Origin: Afipia sp. 64-13
GTDB taxonomy: Bacteria > Pseudomonadota > Alphaproteobacteria > Rhizobiales > Xanthobacteraceae
Length of the DNA: 41,984 bases
Assembly (NCBI GenBank): GCA_001897755.1
Contig: MKUJ01000022.1
Location: 10,786 to 52,769, forward strand
Direction of reading: 5' to 3'
Below the pieces are notes generated by a model. The model did not search any database. It was not told where the DNA came from and saw only the letters and a list, made by a program, of their open reading frames with translations. The translations under genes were made by a program, and so were the position numbers. Within the stretch, counting starts at the first letter, position 1. Each line of letters begins with the position of its first letter. Positions 8,542 to 16,476 of this stretch are shown here, piece by piece.

Positions 8542-9101
8542 CGCAATCCCTCATAGACCATGAGGCCGCGGGCCAACTCCCATTTGCGCAGGGCGCGCCG
8601 CCGCGGCTCCGGCTCGATGTGACGCCACGACGTCAGGTGAAAATCGCCAAGCACGCCCTGATCGAGCACGTCCCGGCAGGGCGTCATCGGCGCGAGAAGG
8701 CCGGTCAGGCTGAGCGGCGTATGCGCCCGGGCACTGAACGGCAGCAGCAGCAGTTCGAGATGCGCGGGTAGGCCGCCCGCCGTGCTGGCGGTGACGCCGG
8801 CCACCGTCGCCAGCGATTCCTCGGCGACGATGACGACAATGTCCTCGATGTCGCGGCGGCTGCCTTCGGCGAACAGGCGGGTGAAGCTGCGGCCCTTGAG
8901 GTCGCCGCCGATCAGGGCGCACATGCGGGTGCCGGCGACGCGGACCGGATGGCCCTGGGCGGAATCGTAGCCGAGCACGAAGATGTCGCCGAGCAGATGG
9001 CGCACGGCATCGGGCGCCATGGCGCTGCGGTCCGGAGCGATGTCCTCGCCGCGCTGCTCGTTCCAGTAGGCGAAGAATTCGCGGTTCGCCGGATGTTTCA
9101 T
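8538..9101 (-). CDS. PAS domain-containing protein (PAS_5 family)
   Basis: A 187-residue protein that fits the PAS_5 family (PF07310), short single-domain PAS proteins abundant in Rhizobiales and Rhodospirillales. The N-terminal FFAYWNEQRG (9-18) and the DIFVLGYDS segment (39-47) are typical, followed by a PAS-like strand pattern up to about residue 130. The C-terminal tail is basic. There is no output domain, so it probably acts by protein contact; ligand and partner are unknown. The likely start is ATG at 9101, and the stop overlaps the stop of the convergent small gene. Confidence 0.85.
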   Translation of the reverse strand: MKHPANREFFAYWNEQRGEDIAPDRSAMAPDAVRHLLGDIFVLGYDSAQGHPVRVAGTRMCALIGGDLKGRSFTRLFAEGSRRDIEDIVVIVAEESLATVAGVTASTAGGLPAHLELLLLPFSARAHTPLSLTGLLAPMTPCRDVLDQGVLGDFHLTSWRHIEPEPRRRALRKWELARGLMVYEGLR

Positions 9102-9251
9102 ACGCTCACCCTGACCGCGGCCCCCACGTGTCCGGGACAGATGTGTCCCGTTTCCCGCAGGATGCGGCCCCCTTGTCTGTTGTGCGCAAGAGAGGGTGCA
9201 TCGTCCATGCCGGATTGCCGTCCGGCGGCCAAAACCATCGGGTTTCTGGCG

Positions 9252-9267
9252 TTAAGGTAAACTTCAC
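9252..9267 (+). promoter_or_regulatory. CtrA-like box (TTAA-N7-TTCAC)
   Basis: TTAA at 9252-9255, 7 bases, TTCAC at 9263-9267; one base from TTAA-N7-TTAAC. It sits in a segment (9246-9273) that is nearly the same as 10091-10118, with four differences in 28 bases. It is upstream of the possible PilZ remnant and the lipoprotein gene. Confidence 0.35.
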
Positions 9268-9340
9268 CATGATTTTTAATAAATCAGTGACTTGAGTATT
9301 CATAGCGGACGACGCCGATCGCACGCCGGCAATAGCGCTC

Positions 9341-9640
9341 ATGGGCCGTGGCAGTGACCAGCGGCGATCAACGCGCCACTTCCGTGGCTACAATTTCGGT
9401 CTTGCGTATTCTCACGCCGGCGTCGTCGAGATCGAACACTGTCCCAGTCCAAAAGGCTCTATTTGACCGGAACGGTAACATCCGTTTGCCAGATGCTGCA
9501 CCGAATAGGGGTTGCATGCTCATGGTTGTGCAGGATGCAGCGGCCGATCCCGCGTTAAATATGCGTGACGCTGCTCGCCATGGTTGCAAAGAGACAGATC
9601 AAGTTTCTATTCTGCCGGTGGGGAAACGAGGGGCATTGCT
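9341..9640 (+). pseudogene. Possible degenerate PilZ-like gene remnant
   Basis: The 539-base gap 9102-9640 has no intact gene. A frame from ATG 9341 to 9466 encodes a peptide with QRRSTRH, similar to the N-terminal Arg motif of small PilZ proteins, followed by a SHAGVVEIEHC stretch. The sequence then seems to continue in another frame (ALFDRNGNIRLPDAA and MLMVVQDAA, about 9456-9540), as a PilZ core might after a frameshift. The match is by eye and weak. It may be no more than chance resemblance. Confidence 0.25.
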
Positions 9641-10072
9641 GTGAAATATTCATCTGTTGCCGCGTTGGCGGCATTCGCGATGGCAGGTTGCGCCGGCCGA
9701 TCGCCCGCGCCGGTGCAAACCGTGCAGCCGCAGGATCGCTTTATGGACTGCGCCGCCATCATGGCGGAGGTCGGGAGCAACAACGCAAAGGTCCAACAGC
9801 TCGCGTCCGACCAAGGATTGAAAACCGCGCAGAACGTGGCCGCAGGCGTCGCCGGCTTCGTCGTGCCGGTGCTCTGGTTCGGGATGGACTTCCAGGGCAC
9901 GGCCGACAAGGAGACCGCCGCCCTGCAGTCGCGCCAGCAGTATCTGGTGGTGCTGGCCGAGCAGCGCCGATGCGGTGCTGCGGAAGAGCTTCCGATGCCC
10001 GCTGCAAAGGGCAAAGCAAGGTCGAAGACCAAGCCTGCTACAGCAGCGCCGGCGGTCGATCCGGGACAATAA
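9641..10072 (+). CDS. Putative lipoprotein
   Basis: A 143-residue exported protein with GTG start at 9641 and a GAGG ribosome binding site at 9628-9631. A short basic N-terminus and hydrophobic core end in a lipobox-like AMAGC with Cys17, so it is probably lipid-anchored. The mature part has a helical region with a glycine-rich hydrophobic stretch (about 67-82, VAAGVAGFVVPVLWFG) that could be a second membrane contact, then a Lys/Pro/Ala tail. An earlier ATG at 9584 is in frame but would spoil the signal peptide. Function unknown; Cys residues at 42 and 116 might form a disulfide. Confidence 0.75.
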   Translation: MKYSSVAALAAFAMAGCAGRSPAPVQTVQPQDRFMDCAAIMAEVGSNNAKVQQLASDQGLKTAQNVAAGVAGFVVPVLWFGMDFQGTADKETAALQSRQQYLVVLAEQRRCGAAEELPMPAAKGKARSKTKPATAAPAVDPGQ

Positions 10073-10097
10073 CGCCGGGCTTCCACTACATCTGGCG

Positions 10098-10113
10098 TTA
10101 ACGTAAATTTAAC
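10098..10113 (+). promoter_or_regulatory. CtrA-type box (perfect TTAA-N7-TTAAC)
   Basis: TTAA at 10098-10101, 7-base spacer, TTAAC at 10109-10113, an exact match to the CtrA consensus. It lies just downstream of the lipoprotein gene and upstream of a non-coding stretch that ends in a strong terminator. It could drive or repress a small RNA. Confidence 0.5.
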
Positions 10114-10119
10114 TATGAG

Positions 10120-10379
10120 ATTGCGGCGGCGGCGGGGGCAGGTAGGATGCAACTACTCCATATCGCAGGCCTTTTCTCCAGGGGGCTTGCGATCCAACGG
10201 GCAAGTCGAGCGGCAGAACCAAGTCGAACGATGGACTAAGTCGAACGATACAATGCGCGGCGTCGAACCCGCGCGAACAGGTGGCGAAAAACAGTTTGGC
10301 CGCCGCGCGGGAGGGGTGGGGATTTCCGCGCGCCAAGGCTGACCGGTTGAAGGGAGGGTTCTTCGGACCCTCCCTTTTT
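10120..10379 (+). ncRNA. Candidate small RNA
   Basis: Between a perfect CtrA-type box (10098-10113) and a strong intrinsic terminator (10352-10379) there is about 240 bases without a plausible gene on either strand. It contains three imperfect direct repeats AAGTCGA(A/G)CG(A/G) at about 10204, 10222 and 10239, spaced 17-18 bases. A free-standing promoter-like box plus terminator around non-coding sequence suggests an sRNA. I do not recognise it as 6S, SRP, RNase P or tmRNA. The alternative is a long 3' UTR of the lipoprotein gene. The 5' end is a guess. Confidence 0.35.
10352..10379 (+). terminator. Rho-independent terminator
   Basis: GGGAGGGT (10352-10359) pairs with ACCCTCCC (10367-10374) around a TTCTTCG-type loop, followed by TTTTT. 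There is no T run on the opposite strand, so it acts on plus-strand transcripts. From 10380 to 10666 I see only a GC-rich repeat-like segment near 10485-10520 and no gene. Confidence 0.8.
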
Positions 10380-10666
10380 CGTGGGACGATCACGCCCCGA
10401 TTGGTGTTCCGGCACGGCCAAAATTCGTTAGCCACCAGCCTCCGAACGACGGCGGCCGAACCTTCCATTTCAGACGTGGCGAGGGGTGACGGGTCCCGGC
10501 CTGCGGCGGAACGACCGGATGGCCGCCGGATGTCATCCCAAGTGATCGCTCCCTCCCGGCTTTTTGTGCCGCCTGCGGCGCTGTTCTGCTTGCGCGGGGA
10601 TCGAAATGCCGTATTTCAGGGTCTCGCCTGCATGAAGCCCATCCAGGCCGACAGTGGATTCCGCTC

Positions 10667-11452
10667 GTGCACGCGCCCCAGCCGCCTCGCCGTGAACCGG
10701 TCCTGACCATCCCCGGCGCCATGCTGGCGCTGATCGCGATCCTCTGTCTGATTCATGCCGTGCGCATGCTGCTGTTGCCGCCCGAGATCGACGAGGACAT
10801 CGTGTGGATGTTCGGTTTCGTGCCGGCGCGTTACGACACCACGGTGATGGCCGGTGAATTCCCCGGCGGCTTTCCCGCCAGCATCTGGAGTTTCCTGACC
10901 TATTCGCTGCTGCACGCCGACATCACTCATATCGGCTTCAACCTGCTCTGGATGCTGCCGTTCGGCAGCGCCGTGGCGCGCCGCTTCGGTCCGACCCGTT
11001 TTTTTGTTTTTCTTGCCGTCTCGGCGGTGGCCGGCGCGCTGGCCCATCTCTTGACCCACCAGCATGAAGTCGCGCCGATGATCGGAGCCTCCGCCGCGGT
11101 CTCCGGCGTGATGGCTGCCGCGATCCGGTTCGCCTTTCAGAGCGGCAGCTTCCTGTCGCTCGGCAATGGCGGCGCCGAAGCGGCCGCCCGCGTCCCGGCG
11201 CTGCCGCTTTCGAGCGCCTTGCGCAACGGCCGGGTGCTGGCGTTTCTCGCCGTCTGGTTCGGCTTCAACCTGCTGACCGGACTTGGCGCCATCGCCATCG
11301 GTACCCAGGTGCAAAGCATCGCCTGGCAGGCCCATATCGGCGGCTTCTGCGCCGGATTGCTGCTGTTCTCGCTGTTCGATCCGATCCCGCCGGCCGGGTT
11401 GCGGACGGAGGGCGAGGCCGGTCTCCCTCCCGACGATTCCGAACAGGTCTGA
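10667..11452 (+). CDS. Rhomboid family intramembrane serine protease
   Basis: A 261-residue rhomboid protease with six or so hydrophobic segments (about 16-37, 72-82, 91-104, 110-130, 137-155, 188-214, 221-238). The catalytic dyad is visible: Ser142 in GASAAVSG and His223 in WQAHIGGF. The HxxxN pattern in the second helix is present (HITHIGFN near 84-92). Rhomboids cleave membrane proteins within or near the bilayer; the substrate is unknown. The chosen start is GTG 10667, and no better ATG is in frame. The C-terminus is a short acidic cytoplasmic tail. Confidence 0.9.
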   Translation: MHAPQPPRREPVLTIPGAMLALIAILCLIHAVRMLLLPPEIDEDIVWMFGFVPARYDTTVMAGEFPGGFPASIWSFLTYSLLHADITHIGFNLLWMLPFGSAVARRFGPTRFFVFLAVSAVAGALAHLLTHQHEVAPMIGASAAVSGVMAAAIRFAFQSGSFLSLGNGGAEAAARVPALPLSSALRNGRVLAFLAVWFGFNLLTGLGAIAIGTQVQSIAWQAHIGGFCAGLLLFSLFDPIPPAGLRTEGEAGLPPDDSEQV

Positions 11453-11667
11453 GCCATCCAGCCTTGTGCGCGCCCTGCGTCCACGCCGCGCTTGCGGCGC
11501 GGTGGCAATGGCGCGATCATTGGCGGGTCCAATGAGGTCCCGGACACGTCTGCGTGAAACTTATTCAATGCGCGGTTGTTTTACCGGGATCGACTTTCGG
11601 CGGCGAACAGGCGAGGGGCGCATGTGAGCCTGTCCGCAGCAGACAGACGTGATTTCGGGAGGCGTTT

Positions 11668-12096
11668 ATGACAGTGCAGGCGATACTGGATATCAAGGGA
11701 CATGACATTGTCAGCGTGACGGTTGACACCAGGCTGTCCGATGCGATCGCGCTTTTGAGCGAGCGCAAGATCGGCGCGGTGATGGTAATGAAGGAAGGGC
11801 GGATCGAGGGCATCCTGTCCGAACGCGACATCGTGCGCGTGCTCGGCATGCGCGGCGCCGCCATTCTCGAGGAGCCTGTCGGCGCGGCGATGACCAGCAA
11901 GGTGGTGACCTGCCGCGGCTCCGATACCGCGAGCGCCATCATGGAAAAGATGACGAACGGAAAATTCCGCCATCTTCCGGTGATCGAGAACGACCGCATC
12001 GTCGGCCTGATCTCGATCGGCGACGTGGTGAAATGGCGCGTGCACGAATACGAGCAGGAGCAGGAAACGCTCCGCGATTACATCAAGACGGCCTGA
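11668..12096 (+). CDS. CBS domain-containing protein
   Basis: A 142-residue cytoplasmic protein made of a pair of CBS domains (about 6-62 and 70-126), the Bateman module that binds adenine nucleotides such as AMP, ATP or SAM. Typical signs are KIGAVMVMKEGRIEGILSERD in the first repeat and FRHLPVIENDRIVGLISIGDVV in the second (only parts quoted). No other domain is attached, so it probably regulates a partner by contact. The ATG follows GGGAGGCG. The upstream gap (11453-11667) holds no gene. Confidence 0.93.
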   Translation: MTVQAILDIKGHDIVSVTVDTRLSDAIALLSERKIGAVMVMKEGRIEGILSERDIVRVLGMRGAAILEEPVGAAMTSKVVTCRGSDTASAIMEKMTNGKFRHLPVIENDRIVGLISIGDVVKWRVHEYEQEQETLRDYIKTA

Positions 12097-12230
12097 TGCA
12101 AAGCGGGACGGCCGCCTGACGTGAAATACTGCTGCCCTCGTGGGAGGGCGGCAGCGGCATGGGCATGCGCGCCGGCGCGTGACCTGACGGGACAGTGACG
12201 AAATCGATCGTCCGGGACGAGAGAGCGAGG

Positions 12231-13277
12231 CTAGGACGTTTCGCCGTCCTGCCCGGTGCCCGGCGGGTGGCTGGCCGTCGGGGTGAGAAAGCTGATCGCC
12301 TCCTGGATCGATTCGATGGTGCGCTCCGCGGCCCGTGCGCCGTGAGTGATGCATTCCTCGGCGCGGTGGAAATCGAACCAGCCGATCCGTCCCACCCGCG
12401 GCGAGATCAGAACGTCCGGCGGATCGCCGGCAAGGCGCGCGCGGGTGATGCGGTCCTGCATGATGTTGAAGGCGTCCACCATCACGGTGGAGATGCCGGG
12501 CCGGCCGGGCGCTCCGAAGAACTCGCGCTTCATGGTCTTTTCGATGGAAAAGAACTTGCTCAGTCCGTGCTTTTCCTCCGCCGGTGGTGGGGTGATCGCC
12601 TGTTCGGTCTCGTCCGGCGTGTCCTCGGCGGAAATAATGGTGCCGTGGCCGGTAATGTCGGTGCTGACATTGCAGGCGATGACGATCTCGGCGCCGAGCG
12701 CGCGTGCCGCCGAGACCGGCACCGGATTGACCAGCGCCCCATCCACCAGCCAGCGATGGCCGACCAGAATCGGCGAGAAGATGCCGGGCAGGGCGTAGGA
12801 GGCACGCATCGCGTCCACCAGACGGCCGCGCGTCATCCAGATTTCATGGCCCGTCTTCACCTCGGTCGCGACCGCGGCGTATTTCAGCGGCAATTCCTCG
12901 ATGCGGACCTTGCCGAAGGTGGCGTCGAGCTGCGCGCCGAGCTTGTCGCCGCCGATCAGGCCCGAGCCGTTGAGACGGATATCGAGATAGCCGAACACGC
13001 TGCGCGGCTGCAGGCCGCGGGCCCAGGCCTCGAACGTATCGAGATGGCCGGCCGCGTAGGAGCCGCCGACCACCGCGCCGATCGAGGTGCCGACCACGAT
13101 GTCCGGCACGATGCCGTTGGCAAGCAGCGTGCGCATGATGCCGATATGGGCGAAGCCGCGCGCCGCGCCGCCGCCCAGCGCAAGGCCGATTTTCGGACGG
13201 GGAGGAACTGCCATCGGCGCGGCTTCGGTGCTCTTGTCCGCCTCGCTCTGGCCGAATCCGATCAAACTCTCAAGCAA
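12231..13277 (-). CDS. Patatin-like phospholipase family protein
   Basis: A 348-residue patatin-fold protein (RssA/YchK group). The glycine-rich oxyanion loop GGGAARGF (35-42), nucleophile motif GTSIG with Ser65 and catalytic Asp180 in VDGA form the Ser-Asp dyad. No signal peptide, so probably cytoplasmic or membrane-associated. The substrate is not evident; patatins hydrolyse phospholipid or other acyl esters. Start: TTG at 13277 is preceded by GGAG with good spacing and begins LLESLIGFGQ; ATG at 13214 (327 residues) is the alternative but lacks a ribosome binding site. Divergent from the gene at 13498. Confidence 0.88.
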   Translation of the reverse strand: MLESLIGFGQSEADKSTEAAPMAVPPRPKIGLALGGGAARGFAHIGIMRTLLANGIVPDIVVGTSIGAVVGGSYAAGHLDTFEAWARGLQPRSVFGYLDIRLNGSGLIGGDKLGAQLDATFGKVRIEELPLKYAAVATEVKTGHEIWMTRGRLVDAMRASYALPGIFSPILVGHRWLVDGALVNPVPVSAARALGAEIVIACNVSTDITGHGTIISAEDTPDETEQAITPPPAEEKHGLSKFFSIEKTMKREFFGAPGRPGISTVMVDAFNIMQDRITRARLAGDPPDVLISPRVGRIGWFDFHRAEECITHGARAAERTIESIQEAISFLTPTASHPPGTGQDGETS

Positions 13278-13497
13278 TGCCGGTCTCCGGGTGAGTGATA
13301 GGCAGCGCCGGCCGCCCGTCTTGAAAGGCGGAGGCGGGGCAAGGCTCCGTCTGGCCGCCGGTCGTTTGCTACGTGCCGAATATGACTGAAGCGGGACATG
13401 GCCGCCCCCATAGTGCGCACGGCCCGGGCCGGGTTCAACCCTGCTTAAGGTGCGGGCAGGCTTGAATTTGCCGCGTTTTCGGGAGAAGAACCGGCGG

Positions 13498-14553
13498 ATG
13501 ATAGCTCCCTGGCATGACAACGGGACGGCAGGACGCCGTGCCCGCTTGGCCCGCGCATTTGCGCTGGCCCTGCTGTGGCTCGCGGGAGGGGCGGGATATC
13601 CCGCGTCGGCGCAGATCTTCAGTGATCAGCCGCCGCCGGTTCCGCCTGCGGCCGTGCCCGAGACCACGCCCTCCGGACCCGCCATCAGCCTCGCTCCGCC
13701 CACCGAAGGACCCGCGGCCACGCCCGGCCTGCCGCCGACCCTGGTTCACCCGCCGGTGACCAGCGCGCCGCCGCCGACCCCGGTGCCTTCGCCCAACCAG
13801 CCGGCCCTGATGCTGTCGGCGCAGTTCGGCAAGGATCTCGGGCCGGTCAACAGCGGCCTCGTCTGGCGGGTTTATTCCGACAAGCCCGGTCCCAACGGCG
13901 CCTTTCATCTGGTCCGCGAGGAGCACAGCGCGGCGCCGAGCATCATGCTGCCGCCGGGCGGCTATGTGGTGCATGTCAGCCTCGGCCTCGTCAGCGCGGT
14001 CCGTCCGGTGACGCTGCGGCAGGACAATGTCCGCGAGAGTTTCGAGCTTCCCGCCGGCGGTCTGCGCATCGAGGGCCGCGTCGGCACCACCAAGATTCCG
14101 CAGGGTCAGATTTCCTTCGCCATCTACAAGGGCAGCCAGTTCGAGGTCGGCGAACGCGCGCCGGTGGCGCAGAACGTCGCAGCGGACGACGTGCTGCTGG
14201 TGCCGGAGGGGACCTATTACATCGTCTCGAACTACGGCGACGCCAACTCGGTGGTGCGCTCCGACATCCGCGTGCAGGCGGGCAAGCTGACCGACGTGAT
14301 CGTCACCCATCGCGCGGCGGTGATCACGCTCAAGCTGGTCGGCGAAAAGGGCGGCGAGGCGCTCGCCAACACCGCATGGTCGGTGATCACCCCGGCGGGC
14401 GACGTGATCAAGGAATCGATCGGTGCGTTTCCGCGCGTCGTGTTGTCCGAGGGCGAGTACCGCGCTATCGCCAAGAATGAAGGCAAGGTGTTCGAGCGTC
14501 CGTTCAACGTCACCAACGGCGTGGACGGCGAGATCGAGGTCATCGCGCGCTAA
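13498..14553 (+). CDS. Exported proline-rich protein of unknown function
   Basis: A 351-residue protein. A basic N-terminus and hydrophobic stretch (about 18-38) ending PASAQ look like a cleavable signal peptide. A proline-rich linker with many PP and TP units follows (about 43-105). The rest is beta-rich with at least two or three repeats of a pattern such as 'LPPGGYVVHVSLG', 'LLVPEGTYYIVSNYG' and 'VLSEGEYRAIAKNEG', similar to immunoglobulin-like or carboxypeptidase-regulatory folds that coat or bind surfaces. No enzyme motif. The ATG at 13498 is preceded by GGGAGAAG. Probable periplasmic or surface protein; function unknown. Confidence 0.8.
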   Translation: MIAPWHDNGTAGRRARLARAFALALLWLAGGAGYPASAQIFSDQPPPVPPAAVPETTPSGPAISLAPPTEGPAATPGLPPTLVHPPVTSAPPPTPVPSPNQPALMLSAQFGKDLGPVNSGLVWRVYSDKPGPNGAFHLVREEHSAAPSIMLPPGGYVVHVSLGLVSAVRPVTLRQDNVRESFELPAGGLRIEGRVGTTKIPQGQISFAIYKGSQFEVGERAPVAQNVAADDVLLVPEGTYYIVSNYGDANSVVRSDIRVQAGKLTDVIVTHRAAVITLKLVGEKGGEALANTAWSVITPAGDVIKESIGAFPRVVLSEGEYRAIAKNEGKVFERPFNVTNGVDGEIEVIAR

Positions 14554-14635
14554 AGTGGCAGGCCGCCGCCGGATATGCCGGCGCGTGATGTTTCGCTGAT
14601 CCGGCCGGCGTGATTGGCCGGACCATTCCGGTCTA

Positions 14636-14654
14636 TATGCAACTGGGTTGCATA
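14636..14654. promoter_or_regulatory. Perfect palindrome upstream of CDF transporter
   Basis: TATGCAAC at 14636-14643 and GTTGCATA at 14647-14654 are exact inverted copies around the 3-base spacer TGG. The position, about 190 bases upstream of the metal transporter start in a gap of 290 bases without a gene, fits an operator for a dimeric regulator such as a metal sensor. The regulator is not identified; the motif does not match the Irr or Zur boxes I know. Confidence 0.4.
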
Positions 14655-14843
14655 AGCGAACATTGCGATTGCCGCCGCCGGCCCCATCCAGTATCTCCGG
14701 GGGAGGGGCCAGGGATGCCCCGTCTGTGTTTTCACGGTTGAAACCGCGCCGGTGTGACGTTGCGCAGCGGTTTCGTTTTCGTTCACATCGCATCATGTCT
14801 TCGCAGCGGCCCGAGACACCGCTCGCGACTCACGGATCACGGG

Positions 14844-15734
14844 ATGGACAAGGTTCAGAAACTGGCGCTTGGCAGCATCGCCGTCAGCGCTGTTGTCCTC
14901 GGGCTGAAATACCTCGCCTATCGGCTGACCGGCAGTATCGCGCTGTATTCGGATGCGCTGGAAAGCATCATCAATGTCGCGACCGCGTGCGCCGCGTTCT
15001 ACGCCATCCGTGTCAGCGCCGCGCCGCCCGATGCCGGACATCCCTACGGCCACTACAAGGCCGAATATCTCTCCGCGGTGCTGGAGGGCATGCTGATCCT
15101 GGTCGCCGCCTTCGCGATCTTCCGCGAGGCGTATTATGGATTTTTCTCGCCGAGGACGATCGCCGCGCCGATCGAGGGCCTGCTCGTCAACGCCGGCGCG
15201 AGCGTGGTCAACGGCCTGTGGGCCTTTATCCTCGTCCGCTACGGCAAGCGCTGGAAGTCTCCGGCGGTTGTGGCGGACGGTCGCCATCTGTGGGCTGACG
15301 TGCTGTCGTCATTCGGAGTGGTCGTTGGTCTCGCTTTGGTGGTGTGGACCGGACAGCTTTATTTCGACTCGGTGCTGGCGATGCTGGTCGCGCTCAACAT
15401 CCTGTGGGCCGGCTGGAATCTGATGCGCGAATCGATCGGCGGCCTGATGGACGAGGCGCTGCCCGAAGAGACGCTGGCGCAGGTGCGCGACCTGATCTCG
15501 CGCCATGCCGACGGCGCGCTCGAAGCGCACGACCTGCGCACCCGCCACGCCGGCCGCGCCACCTTCATCGATTTCCATCTGGTGGTGCCGGGAACGATGA
15601 CGGTCTCCGACTCGCATGCGCTGTGCGATCAGATCGAGGCGGCCCTGCGCGCCGCCGTTGGCAATGCCACCATCACCATCCACGTCGAGCCGGAAGAAAA
15701 GGCCAAGCACCACGGCGGCGTGCCGATCGTGTAG
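14844..15734 (+). CDS. Cation diffusion facilitator (CDF) transporter
   Basis: A 296-residue inner-membrane metal exporter of the CDF family. Five to six membrane helices span residues about 8-205, and the C-terminal cytoplasmic domain (about 206-288) has the ferredoxin-like DFHLVVPG pattern. Helix II carries the SDALES..N motif (E40 and N44 at the metal positions) and helix V H148-x3-D152 (DGRHLWADVLSS). The 'SDALES..N' subgroup differs from zinc types with His/Asp, so the metal is uncertain: manganese, iron, cobalt or zinc are possible. The start at 14844 gives MDKVQKLALG; an upstream in-frame start would add 30 residues without family support. A palindrome lies upstream. Confidence 0.92.
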   Translation: MDKVQKLALGSIAVSAVVLGLKYLAYRLTGSIALYSDALESIINVATACAAFYAIRVSAAPPDAGHPYGHYKAEYLSAVLEGMLILVAAFAIFREAYYGFFSPRTIAAPIEGLLVNAGASVVNGLWAFILVRYGKRWKSPAVVADGRHLWADVLSSFGVVVGLALVVWTGQLYFDSVLAMLVALNILWAGWNLMRESIGGLMDEALPEETLAQVRDLISRHADGALEAHDLRTRHAGRATFIDFHLVVPGTMTVSDSHALCDQIEAALRAAVGNATITIHVEPEEKAKHHGGVPIV

Positions 15735-15783
15735 GCAGGCCGGCGCGGCGCGGCCCGCGCCGTTCGCATCCGGAATCGCGTGC

Positions 15784-16347
15784 TCAGAATCGCGTGACGA
15801 TCGCGGAGAGGGCGGGGCGCGGACGATCCTCGATGGCCTTGGTCGCCCGGCCGATGTGAATGTAGCCCGCGACCTTCTCGTTCGGTGCGAGACCGAGCGC
15901 ATCCATCACATCGCGGTCGAACGCGATCCAGCCGGTCACCCAGTCGCAGACATAGCCGAGCGCGTTGGCGGCGTGGATGATGTTCATGGCGCTCGCGCCG
16001 GCCGACAATTCCTGCTCCCACGCCGGCACCTTGAAGTGCTCGACGGTCTTGCTCACCACCGCGACCACCAGCGGCGCGTCGGTGAACTTCTTGCCCTCTT
16101 TCTCGATCTGGTCGGCGGTGGCCTGCGGGTTCTTCTGCGCGAACAGCCGCGCGAAAATCTCGCCGGCGCGGGTGCGTCCGTCGCCCTCGAACACGATGAA
16201 GCGCCACGGCGTGAGCTTGGCATGGTCGGGCACCCGCGCGCCGATGGTGAGGATGGTGTCGAGTTCGGCCGGCGAGGGGCCGGGGCCGGTCATCTCGAAT
16301 GGCTTGCGCGAGCGGCGGGTTTTCAAAAGTTCAAGGGCGTCGGGCAT
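15784..16347 (-). CDS. Nitroreductase family protein
   Basis: A 187-residue flavoprotein of the nitroreductase superfamily, closest by eye to the small YdjA-like single-domain type. The FMN phosphate-binding Arg motif RRSRKPF (11-17) is at the N-terminus and PWRFIVFEG (about 47-55) and the SAGASAMNIIHAANALGY segment (partial: 116-132) are typical. It should form a homodimer that binds FMN and uses NAD(P)H. The natural substrate is unknown. It starts at ATG 16347; the upstream gap toward thrS holds a repeat. Confidence 0.9.
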   Translation of the reverse strand: MPDALELLKTRRSRKPFEMTGPGPSPAELDTILTIGARVPDHAKLTPWRFIVFEGDGRTRAGEIFARLFAQKNPQATADQIEKEGKKFTDAPLVVAVVSKTVEHFKVPAWEQELSAGASAMNIIHAANALGYVCDWVTGWIAFDRDVMDALGLAPNEKVAGYIHIGRATKAIEDRPRPALSAIVTRF

Positions 16348-16372
16348 TCAATGTCATCCAGATTGCATTGTT

Positions 16373-16458
16373 GTCATGGCCGGGCTTGTCCCGGCCATCC
16401 ACGTCTTGGCAAAGCCAAGATAAGACGTGGATGCCCGGCATGAAGCCGGGCATGACGG
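16373..16458. repeat. Paired inverted repeat (GTCATGGCCGGGC... family)
   Basis: GTCATGGCCGGG at the left and CCCGGCATGAAGCCGGGCATGACGG at the right enclose GACGTGGAT/ATCCACGTCTT arms (only parts quoted). It lies between the nitroreductase and thrS, both on the minus strand, just after the thrS stop at 16477, where the hairpin could act on thrS transcript ends. Confidence 0.75.
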
Positions 16459-16476
16459 CTCTATCCTGGAATTGCC

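Noticed and set aside
10204-10250. Three short direct repeats as a possible CRISPR or small tandem array.
   Set aside because: Units are 17-18 bases long, degenerate and only three in number with no spacers; no cas genes are in the window.
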